Shown: piece after piece, positions 1 to 5,329 of the stretch
How positions within the stretch are numbered: the first letter of the stretch is position 1
How the letters are laid out: each line of letters begins with the position of its first letter
Assembly (NCBI GenBank): GCA_904501875.1
Contig: CAJGCQ010000063.1
Location: 1 to 6,985 of the forward strand
Direction: 5' to 3'
DNA length: 6,985 nt
DNA from: Clostridiaceae bacterium
GTDB taxonomy: Bacteria > Bacillota > Clostridia > Oscillospirales > Acutalibacteraceae
Translations under genes and position numbers: made by a program
Notes under the pieces: generated by a model
What the model was told of the DNA's origin: nothing
The model's database searches: none
Seen by the model: only the letters and a program-made list of their open reading frames with translations

Positions 1-22
1 ATTATATTATTGAATATACTTT

Positions 23-39
23 AGGGGGCGGGCAACACG
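23..39 (+). promoter_or_regulatory. Shine-Dalgarno sequence that decides the feoA start
   Basis: AGGGGG at 23-28 is followed by an 8-nt spacer and then ACG at 37-39 in the FeoA frame. The spacing is what one expects for an ATG, which is why ACG (one base from ATG) is chosen as the start even though it is a rare initiation codon. Confidence 0.55.
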
Positions 40-258
40 AAAAACCTTAACACCATTAATGTAGGAGAATACGCCGAAATTGCCGAACTGCTGACCAAGG
101 GCAGTATGCGCCGCCGTTTGCTTGATATTGGTCTTACCCCCGACACAAGGGTTCAATGTGTAGGAAAAAGTCCCTCGGGCGACCCGAAAGCTTTTTTAAT
201 ACGGGGTGCAGTAATTGCCATAAGAGAAGAAGATTGTGCCAAAATACTTATAAAGTAG
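37..258 (+). CDS. feoA: FeoA-like ferrous iron transport accessory protein with apparent ACG start
   Basis: This 73-residue protein matches the FeoA family, small SH3-like cytoplasmic proteins that work with the FeoB Fe(II) permease. The family signature is visible: V9-G10-E11 near the start, MRRRLLDIGLTPDT at residues 24-37, SPSGDPKAF at 45-53, and IRGAVIAIREED at 55-66 before the C-terminus. Family members are about 70-85 residues, so nearly the whole window frame is needed. An in-frame TAG at 22-24 bounds it upstream, and no ATG, GTG or TTG occurs before Met24, which sits inside the conserved core. ACG at 37-39 lies 8 nt after AGGGGG and is the best start; ATT at 55 is a poorer choice. The gene may have lost its ATG by mutation or base-call error. 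No feoB is in the window; upstream sequence is missing. Family call firm, start uncertain. Confidence 0.82.
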   Translation, partial: TKNLNTINVGEYAEIAELLTKGSMRRRLLDIGLTPDTRVQCVGKSPSGDPKAFLIRGAVIAIREEDCAKILIK

Positions 259-271
259 CCCTGCGGAAAAA

Positions 272-309
272 CAAAGGTCTCCCCGAAAAGGGAGACCTTT
301 GCAATTTTT
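272..309. terminator. Bidirectional Rho-independent terminator between convergent feoA and ispH-rpsA
   Basis: The arm CAAAGGTCTCCC (272-283) pairs perfectly with GGGAGACCTTTG (290-301) over 12 bp around a CGAAAA loop. On the plus strand it is followed by a T tract at 305-309. On the minus strand it is followed directly by five T (complement of 267-271). It therefore can end both the feoA transcript, 14 nt after its stop, and the ispH-rpsA transcript, 31 nt after its stop. Confidence 0.93.
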
Positions 310-331
310 GAAATAAGCTTTAAATTGGGTA

Positions 332-2386
332 TTATTCGGCAGTTTCCTCTGCGGGGGCAGTCTCGTCCGAAGACTCAAAAACCACCTCGTCGGCAGCATC
401 TGCGGCGGGCTCTTCTACTGCGGGCTCGCTATCCTCAAGCAGAGCACGGATAGAAAGGCTAACCCTCTTCTTCTCGGGGTCAACTGCTATAATCTTAGCG
501 TCAACCTCTTCACCTACAGTAAGCTCATCCTGCGGCTTTGCAACATGCTTATTAGCAATCTGCGAAATATGGATAAGACCGTCAATTCCGGGGATTATGC
601 GGGCAAATGCGCCGTATGTAGTCATGCTTACAACAGTAACCTTAACGGTATCCCCGACATTGTAATCGTTCTCGAAAATAACCCACGGGTTATCCTCAGA
701 CTTTCTATAGCCGAGAGAAATCTTCCTCTTTTCGGGGTCAAGAGCCTTAACATATACTTCAACAGTATCGCCCACAAGCACAACCTCAGACGGGTTCTTG
801 ATTCTCTGCCATGAAAGCTCGGAAATATGAACCATACCATCCACACCGCCGATGTCAACAAAAGCACCGTAGCTTGTAAGTGATTTTACAGTACCTGTGA
901 AACGGTCGCCTACTGCGATTGTCTCCCAAATCTTGTCCTCAGCCTCTTTGCGCTGCTCTTTGAGTACGCTGCGGATAGAGCCTACAGCTCTGCGACCGCG
1001 GCCGATTTCGATAATGCGGAAGGAAACTTCCTTGCCCTTAAGCTCCTCGAGAGCTTCGCCCCTTGAAGCGGTAGCCTGTGAAGCGGGAATGAATACTCTG
1101 ATGCCCTTTGTATAGGCAACAACGCCGCCCTTAATAACATCCTTAACAAAGCCTGTAACGATTTCGCCCGAATCCTTGGCAGCAACAATATTGTCCCAAC
1201 CGGCAATAGCATCGTAACGGCGCTTTGAAAGCATTGCGGTTCCTTCCATATCATTGATTTTCATGATGATAAGATTAAGCTTATCGCCCGCCTTAACTTC
1301 ATCCATAAGCTTCACATCAGGCTCATTAGAAAACTCGTCTGCGGTGACATAGCCTGTTACTCCTCTGCCGATGTCTACCGTAATCTCGGTAGGATTGACA
1401 GCGATAACAGTACCGCAAACCTTCTGGTCGCCTGTTAATCCGCTTAGAGAAGCCTCAAATGCTTCCTCATCCGTCATTTCCTCGAAGCTTTTTTGAACAG
1501 GTTCTTTTACCTCCGCCTGTTCTTCAACCGGTTGTAAATTTTCCGACATGGTTTTAATAACCTCCTTTATAATACCTGCGGGCGTAGATGCGCCTGCAAC
1601 AACTCCTACCGAACTGCAATTAATGAAATCGATTTCGGATAGCTCCGATGCTGTTTCAACAAGATAGGTTCTGCCGCATTTTTCCCTGCACACATCATAA
1701 AGCTTTGCTGTGTTTGAGCTGTGCCTTCCGCCGATGACAACCATCACATCGTTCTTTTCGGACAGCTCGCAGGCTTCCTGCTGGCGCATAGAAGTTGCAT
1801 TACATATTGTATCAAAAAATTCCGCATTTGTACATACTTTTTTTAAAATATTTCGGCATTTTATAAAAATTTTTTGATTAAATGTTGTTTGAGAGACCAA
1901 AATAACCCTTTTTTCGGCAAAATTTTCGTTCTCTGCCAACAATTTTGCCAGCTCCTCCTCGTCGGAGAAGACAAAAAATTCACCCGTACAGTGGCCCACG
2001 ATACCCTTCACCTCTTGGTGAGAAGCATCCCCCGCAATAAGGGTAATATAACCCTCTCTGCCCTTTTGGGCTACAATACTGTGAATTTTTGCAACAAAGG
2101 GACAGGTTGCGTCCTCAGTCTTAACTCCTAATTCTTTTGCCCTTTCGGTCACCCTCTCTTCAACACCGTGGGAACGGATAACAAGGGTTTCCCACTCCTT
2201 TACCTCCTCGGGGGACTCTACAATCCTTACTCCCCTTTGCTTTAATTCCTCAACAAGCTGGGGATTGTGAATTATAGGGCCTAAGGTGCAAACCTTTTCT
2301 CCCTTGTCAAGTAAATCGTAAACCGACTGCACCGCTCGGTTTACACCAAAGCAAAAGCCGGCGGTTTTTGCAAGCGTTATTTTCAA
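332..2386 (-). CDS. ispH/rpsA: Fusion of 4-hydroxy-3-methylbut-2-enyl diphosphate reductase (IspH) and ribosomal protein S1
   Basis: The 684-residue protein joins two normally separate enzymes in one frame. Residues 1-279 are IspH (LytB), the 4Fe-4S enzyme that makes IPP and DMAPP in the last MEP-pathway step. Cluster ligands Cys12, Cys95 and Cys195 are present, as are substrate residues His40, His73, His123, Glu125, Thr167/168, Ser223-Ser224-Asn225 and Ser267. Residues 280-318 are an acidic linker. Four S1 RNA-binding domains follow at about 320-389, 406-476, 490-561 and 575-647; domains 3 and 4 carry the YGAF and G(V/I)DG(M/L)(V/I)HIS motifs. An acidic Ala/Glu-rich tail (651-684) ends it. 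The start is TTG, overlapping the cmk stop (TTGA), with AGAGGG 7 nt upstream. Such fusions are known in Clostridia. Lysines I checked in S1 are mostly AAG, whereas IspH 172-184 uses only AAA, fitting two genes with different expression demands. It is last in the operon. Confidence 0.96.
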   Translation of the reverse strand: MKITLAKTAGFCFGVNRAVQSVYDLLDKGEKVCTLGPIIHNPQLVEELKQRGVRIVESPEEVKEWETLVIRSHGVEERVTERAKELGVKTEDATCPFVAKIHSIVAQKGREGYITLIAGDASHQEVKGIVGHCTGEFFVFSDEEELAKLLAENENFAEKRVILVSQTTFNQKIFIKCRNILKKVCTNAEFFDTICNATSMRQQEACELSEKNDVMVVIGGRHSSNTAKLYDVCREKCGRTYLVETASELSEIDFINCSSVGVVAGASTPAGIIKEVIKTMSENLQPVEEQAEVKEPVQKSFEEMTDEEAFEASLSGLTGDQKVCGTVIAVNPTEITVDIGRGVTGYVTADEFSNEPDVKLMDEVKAGDKLNLIIMKINDMEGTAMLSKRRYDAIAGWDNIVAAKDSGEIVTGFVKDVIKGGVVAYTKGIRVFIPASQATASRGEALEELKGKEVSFRIIEIGRGRRAVGSIRSVLKEQRKEAEDKIWETIAVGDRFTGTVKSLTSYGAFVDIGGVDGMVHISELSWQRIKNPSEVVLVGDTVEVYVKALDPEKRKISLGYRKSEDNPWVIFENDYNVGDTVKVTVVSMTTYGAFARIIPGIDGLIHISQIANKHVAKPQDELTVGEEVDAKIIAVDPEKKRVSLSIRALLEDSEPAVEEPAADAADEVVFESSDETAPAEETAE
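1547..1568 (-). promoter_or_regulatory. Internal Shine-Dalgarno and ATG at the IspH/S1 junction
   Basis: On the minus strand AAAGGAGGT (1568-1560) lies 10 nt before an in-frame ATG (1549-1547), which is Met280 of the fusion. IspH homologues end at about this point, and the residues after it (MSENLQP...) read like the N-terminus of a stand-alone S1. Starting here would give a free 405-residue S1. The anti-SD match is better than at the TTG start of the full ORF. Caution: GAG-GTT also encodes Glu-Val of the common IspH C-terminal (E)EVI motif, so part of the match may be protein-driven, and the spacer is slightly long. Confidence 0.55.
1806..1834 (-). promoter_or_regulatory. Candidate sigma-A promoter inside ispH, ahead of the S1 half
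   Basis: On the minus strand TGTACA (1834-1829, 4 of 6 matches to the -35 consensus) is 17 nt from TACAAT (1811-1806, 5 of 6 matches), and the -10 is preceded by TGA, giving an extended -10. Transcription would start near 1799, about 250 nt before the internal S1 start. It falls in an unusually AT-rich part of the coding sequence, where chance matches are more likely, so this is tentative. Confidence 0.25.
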
Positions 2387-3069
2387 CTATGCGCCCTCTT
2401 TTCGTTTACTATTTTTAAAATAAGCTCTACCGATTCTTCAAAATTACAGTCGGTAGTATCTGCGAGAACAGCGTCCTCTGCCTGCTTTAAGGGTGCGATT
2501 TCTCTGTGCATATCGTCCCAGTCCCGCTTTACCATATCGTCATAAACCTCTTTAAAGGTTACATTTTCGCCCTTTTCTGTAAGCTCCTTAAGTCTTCTCC
2601 GGGCACGCACCTCGGCAGAGGCGGTAAGGTAGATTTTTACAGTGGCGTCTGGCAGAACAACGGTGCCTATATCCCTGCCGTCCATAACCGCATTATTTTC
2701 CCTTGCAAGCTTTCTTTGCATTTCAAGCAAAAAGGCACGCACCTGTGGGCGGGCGGAAACAGCCGATGCCATCATAGAGGCGGCGGGAGTCCGTATCTCG
2801 TTTGATACATCCCTGCCGTCAAGGTAAACCCTCTGCTCCCCGTCCTTAAAACGGATATCCACAGTAGTATCGGCTAAAATTCCGTCAATATCGCAGTTAA
2901 GAGCTGTATCAGCTCCCGAGAGAGAAAATTTAAGCCCCACTGCACGGTAAAGCGCACCTGTATCAACATAGATAAAGCCAAGCCTTCTTGCCGCAATGCG
3001 AGAAATGCTGCTTTTGCCCGCTCCCGCAGGTCCGTCTATTGCAACCGAAATCATACCGTTATTACACAT
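2383..3069 (-). CDS. cmk: Cytidylate (CMP/dCMP) kinase
   Basis: This 228-residue cytoplasmic enzyme phosphorylates CMP and dCMP with ATP, feeding pyrimidine nucleotide synthesis and salvage. Length is typical of the bacterial Cmk family (about 220-230). The P-loop IDGPAGAGKSS is at residues 11-21, DTGALYRA at 36-43, GRDIGT at 131-136, the arginine-rich LID segment RARRRLKEL at 155-163, and RDWDDMHREIAPLKQA at 182-197 near the C-terminus. The first ATG (3069) is chosen because GGGAG lies 9 nt upstream; Met6 (3054) is where many homologues begin (MISVAIDGP) but has no clear ribosome binding site. The gene overlaps the end of prfB by 8 nt and the ispH-rpsA start by 4 nt, so it belongs to the same operon. 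In many Clostridia a plsC acyltransferase gene sits between cmk and ispH; it is absent here. Confidence 0.96.
   Translation of the reverse strand: MCNNGMISVAIDGPAGAGKSSISRIAARRLGFIYVDTGALYRAVGLKFSLSGADTALNCDIDGILADTTVDIRFKDGEQRVYLDGRDVSNEIRTPAASMMASAVSARPQVRAFLLEMQRKLARENNAVMDGRDIGTVVLPDATVKIYLTASAEVRARRRLKELTEKGENVTFKEVYDDMVKRDWDDMHREIAPLKQAEDAVLADTTDCNFEESVELILKIVNEKRAHS
2384..2399 (-). promoter_or_regulatory. Ribosome binding site and TTG start of ispH-rpsA within the cmk end
   Basis: AGAGGG (2399-2394) stands 7 nt before TTG (2386-2384). The TTG shares bases with the TGA stop of cmk (2385-2383). No ATG is available at the IspH N-terminus, and the KITLAKTAGFCFGV sequence begins here as in other IspH proteins, so TTG is the natural start. 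Translation is probably coupled to that of cmk. Confidence 0.8.
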
Positions 3070-4183
3070 TCTGCAGTTCTCCCTTTGAAGAAGCCTTTAA
3101 ATAGGCGTTGATAAAGCCGTCCAAATCACCGTCTATAACAGCGTTAATGTTTCCCGATTCAAAGTTTGTTCTATGGTCCTTTGCAAGGGTATAGGGCATA
3201 AATACATAGGAGCGTATCTGAGAGCCCCAGGCAATTTCCTTTTGAACACCCTTAATATCCTCGATTTTTTCAAGATGCTCACGCTCTTTAATTTCAAGCA
3301 GCTTTGATTTTAACATCTTCATAGCCTGCTCGCGATTTTGGAACTGGCTTCGCTCGTTCTGGCAGGCCACCACAATTCCCGTAGGAATATGGGTAAGGCG
3401 TACTGCTGACGAGGTTTTGTTGATGTGCTGACCGCCAGCCCCCGAGGAACGGAAAACATCCATTTTAATATCCTCTTCACGGATTTCAATATCAGCGTCG
3501 TCACTTATTTCAGGCATAACCTCAAGTGAGGCAAAGGAGGTGTGTCTTCTGCCGGAAGAATCAAAGGGGGAAACCCTTACAAGGCGGTGAACCCCCGATT
3601 CGCTCTTTAAATAGCCGTAGGCGTTACCCCCCTCTATAAGCATAACCGCACTTTTAAGTCCCGCCTCGTCCCCGTCAAGGAAGTCCAGCAACTGCACCTT
3701 AAAGCCGTGCCGCTCACTCCAGCGGGTATACATACGCACAAGCATTGAAACCCAGTCCATAGCCTCGGTTCCACCGGCACCCGCATGGAAGGTGAGGATT
3801 GCGTTGTTATTATCGTATTCCCCCGTTAAGAGGGTTTGCAGTCTTTGAGAGACAAGTCCGTTCTCAAACTCCTCAAGGGAGGCTGTAATTTCCTCCACAA
3901 GGGATAAATCGCCCTCCTCGTCCCCCATTTCGATTAATAGAGTCAAATCGTCATAGCTTGAACGGAGCCTGTCATAGCTTTCCACCGTGTTTTTGAGCTT
4001 CCCCGTCTTTTGCAGAATCTTCTGCGAATTTTCGGCATTGTCCCAAAAACCCGGGGCAGCCGCCTTAAGCTCTAATTCGTCGATTTCTCTTTTAAGTCTT
4101 TCATATCCTATAGCGTCCTTAAGGTCGCAAAGCTCGGCTTCGTTTCCCTCAAGTCTCAGTTTTAACTGCTCAAATTCAAGCAT
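3062..4183 (-). CDS. prfB: Peptide chain release factor 2, without programmed frameshift
   Basis: RF2 recognises UGA and UAA stop codons and triggers peptide release on the ribosome. The protein is 373 residues from ATG at 4183, the usual RF2 length. The SPF tripeptide that marks RF2 is at residues 205-207, the peptidyl-transferase GGQ at 250-252 within RSSGAGGQHIN, and the conserved WGSQIRSYV at 319-327. Residue 246 is serine. An N-terminal helical domain (about 1-100) precedes these. A longer reading from TTG at 4204 is possible, but AAGGGGG 6 nt before the ATG makes 4183 the clear start. The gene runs in one frame throughout: the CUU-UGA +1 frameshift used by E. coli and B. subtilis to autoregulate prfB is absent. 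It overlaps prmA by 8 nt and cmk by 8 nt. Confidence 0.96.
   Translation of the reverse strand: MLEFEQLKLRLEGNEAELCDLKDAIGYERLKREIDELELKAAAPGFWDNAENSQKILQKTGKLKNTVESYDRLRSSYDDLTLLIEMGDEEGDLSLVEEITASLEEFENGLVSQRLQTLLTGEYDNNNAILTFHAGAGGTEAMDWVSMLVRMYTRWSERHGFKVQLLDFLDGDEAGLKSAVMLIEGGNAYGYLKSESGVHRLVRVSPFDSSGRRHTSFASLEVMPEISDDADIEIREEDIKMDVFRSSGAGGQHINKTSSAVRLTHIPTGIVVACQNERSQFQNREQAMKMLKSKLLEIKEREHLEKIEDIKGVQKEIAWGSQIRSYVFMPYTLAKDHRTNFESGNINAVIDGDLDGFINAYLKASSKGELQNV
3067..3086 (-). promoter_or_regulatory. Ribosome binding site favouring the upstream cmk start
   Basis: AAAGGGAG (3086-3079) within the last codons of prfB is 9 nt before ATG at 3069-3067. The alternative ATG at 3054 lacks such a site, which favours the 228-residue form and an 8-nt overlap with prfB. 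Confidence 0.6.
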
Positions 4184-5105
4184 TGTTATCCCCCTTAAGC
4201 GCAAAAGCGCACCAGTTGTCCTTATACCTCTTTTCGGTCACGGTAAAGCCATGTTTTTCCGCGGCATTAAGCACATCTTTTTCCCTTACATCAATTATGC
4301 CCGAAACTATTAAGACAGCGTTCTCTTCCATATAATTTTTTACATTACCAAGCAGTCTTATAACCACATCTGCCACAATATTCGCACATACAACCGAATA
4401 TTTACCGCTCACCTTTTCGGCAAGGTCGCCTACAATAAACTCAGTTTTATCGGTAACGCTGTTAATTTCTGCATTTGCCTTTGCAGTTTTTACAGATTGG
4501 GCGTCAATATCCACACCCACCGCTGTTTTCGCACCTAAAAGCACCGAAGCCACCGCTAAAATGCCGCTGCCGCAGCCGATGTCCAACATTTCGGTGCAAT
4601 CATTTACATAATTTTGCAGCATCTCAAGGCAAAGGGAAGTGGTCGCATGGGTTCCCGTTCCAAACGCCGCACCGGGGTCAATCTGTAAAATCGTGCGGTT
4701 GTTCTTATTTTCGTATTTTTCCCAGCTTGGCACAATGGCTAATTTTTCGCCGATTTCGGTGGCGTGGAAATACTTTTTCCAATTCTCGTTCCAGTCGGAA
4801 TCGTTTACACCCACAGCCTCCGCCTTATATCCTATACCCTCGGCGGTAAGGCGCTCCTTTAAAAACTCCAGCGCCTCGGCGGCATTGTCGCACTCCGAGA
4901 TATAAATGTGAATAATCGAGGTGTCCCTGTCCTTTGCGACTAACTCCTCGTCGATTAAATCAATATGAGCAATTTCCTGAGCACCCTCTTCAAGGTCGGA
5001 ATAATCCTCAATATAAATTCCGTATGGCACGGTCATATTGGCTATCGCCGCCGCAATATCTGTATCCCTATTAGCTACCGCAACCGTAATTTCAGTCCAG
5101 TTCAT
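4176..5105 (-). CDS. prmA: Ribosomal protein L11 methyltransferase
   Basis: PrmA uses S-adenosylmethionine to trimethylate amino groups of ribosomal protein L11. The 309-residue product has the family layout: an N-terminal substrate-binding domain (about 1-100) with WNENWKKYF at 105-113, the signature DPGAAFGTGTHATT at 143-156, the SAM-binding motif LDIGCGSG at 174-181, the acidic VDID that follows it at 198-201, and the NIVA motif (NILA in many members) at 242-245. ATG at 5105 with GGAG 7 nt upstream is chosen over an in-frame TTG at 5132, which has no comparable site and would add nine residues before the usual start. It is first in the prmA-prfB-cmk-ispH-rpsA run; its stop overlaps prfB (ATGCTTGA). 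A promoter with an extended -10 lies just upstream. Confidence 0.95.
   Translation of the reverse strand: MNWTEITVAVANRDTDIAAAIANMTVPYGIYIEDYSDLEEGAQEIAHIDLIDEELVAKDRDTSIIHIYISECDNAAEALEFLKERLTAEGIGYKAEAVGVNDSDWNENWKKYFHATEIGEKLAIVPSWEKYENKNNRTILQIDPGAAFGTGTHATTSLCLEMLQNYVNDCTEMLDIGCGSGILAVASVLLGAKTAVGVDIDAQSVKTAKANAEINSVTDKTEFIVGDLAEKVSGKYSVVCANIVADVVIRLLGNVKNYMEENAVLIVSGIIDVREKDVLNAAEKHGFTVTEKRYKDNWCAFALKGDNNA
4181..4196 (-). promoter_or_regulatory. Ribosome binding site deciding the prfB start
   Basis: AAGGGGG (4196-4190) precedes ATG (4183-4181) by 6 nt. It lies inside the final codons of prmA (Lys-Gly-Asp), so ribosomes finishing prmA are delivered next to the prfB start. This rules in ATG at 4183 over the upstream TTG at 4204. 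Confidence 0.85.
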
Positions 5106-5116
5106 AACCTCACTCC
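5103..5116 (-). promoter_or_regulatory. Ribosome binding site deciding the prmA start
   Basis: GGAG (5116-5113) is 7 nt before ATG at 5105-5103. A TTG further up at 5132 is in frame but has no such site, and it falls about where transcription from the nearby promoter would begin. Confidence 0.8.
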
Positions 5117-5135
5117 GAAAATCAGTATTCAAATT

Positions 5136-5144
5136 ATTATATCA
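5136..5144 (-). promoter_or_regulatory. Extended -10 promoter of the prmA operon
   Basis: On the minus strand TGATATAAT (5144-5136) is a perfect TGnTATAAT extended -10. Transcription would start near 5129, giving a leader of about 24 nt to the prmA ATG. No good -35 is found at 16-18 nt, which extended -10 promoters can tolerate. The same sequence recurs at 5303-5295, because it is part of a 10-bp direct repeat flanking the hairpin cluster. Confidence 0.6.
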
Positions 5145-5304
5145 TAAATCCAAAGGCGTTAGCCTTTGAAACGGCAAAGCCGTTGTCGCACCGCAGTGCG
5201 ACGGATTTAATGATTCAATGTTTTTAAACGAAAATGCAAGTTTTCAAATGCCTTTGGCATTTCGACGGCGTTCCACCGCCGTCGGTTTAAAGGCATTATA
5301 TCAT
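5136..5304. repeat. Tandem cloverleaf hairpin element bounded by a 10-bp direct repeat
   Basis: This is most of the 224-nt gap between alaX and prmA. ATTATATCAT occurs at 5136-5145 and again at 5295-5304. Module 1 (5141-5214) has an outer stem 5141-5151 with 5203-5214 (11 pairs, one bulged A) that closes three hairpins: 5152-5167 (6 bp, loop GTTA), 5170-5184 (6 bp, loop AAA) and 5185-5202 (7 bp, loop CGCA). Module 2 (5217-5297) has a perfect 7-bp outer stem 5223-5229 with 5285-5291, extendable to 5217-5297 through two G-U pairs, and closes 5230-5245 (5 bp), 5246-5262 (7 bp) and 5263-5284 (8 bp) with no unpaired junction bases. No ORF or transposase is present. It could be a MITE-like or REP-like repeat, or a structured RNA; only the pairing is directly seen. 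Confidence 0.75.
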
Positions 5305-5320
5305 CTTTCACGGCGAAAGA
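5304..5320. repeat. Small hairpin after the alaX stop
   Basis: TCTTTC (5304-5309) pairs with GAAAGA (5315-5320) around a 5-nt ACGGC loop. It begins 10 nt past the alaX stop on the minus strand and abuts the right-hand direct repeat. There is no downstream T tract on the minus strand, so it is not a standard terminator; it may shield the alaX 3' end or simply extend the neighbouring hairpin cluster. Confidence 0.4.
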
Positions 5321-5329
5321 AAAGCATTA

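Noticed and set aside
15..20. TATACT upstream of feoA as a -10 promoter box.
   Set aside because: It would start transcription at about 27, inside the Shine-Dalgarno sequence, and the -35 region is largely outside the window.
545..814. An 89-codon open frame on the plus strand.
   Set aside because: It is antisense to the S1 domains of ispH-rpsA, with no recognisable protein features; it is a shadow of the real gene, as are the other short frames opposite prfB, cmk, prmA and alaX.
1571..1576. TATTAT on the minus strand just before the internal S1 start as a -10 box.
   Set aside because: The start site would fall within the Shine-Dalgarno sequence and no matching -35 exists at the right spacing.
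4124..4132. CTT TGC GAC in the early prfB codons looks like a healed CTT TGA C frameshift site.
   Set aside because: By my recollection of RF2 proteins, the ancestral frameshift position aligns several residues further on (near Ala-Ile-Gly), and no SD-like stimulator precedes this CTT. Chance resemblance is more likely.
5141..5214. The first cloverleaf is 74 nt, the size of a tRNA.
   Set aside because: Stem and loop sizes are wrong (6-7 bp stems with 3-4 nt loops), there is no 7-nt anticodon loop and no GTTC T-loop motif.
5151..5284. Individual hairpins in the alaX-prmA gap as Rho-independent terminators.
   Set aside because: None is followed by a T tract on either strand.
5136..5304. CRISPR array or insertion sequence.
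   Set aside because: There are only two copies of a 10-bp repeat, no regular spacers, no long terminal inverted repeats and no transposase frame.
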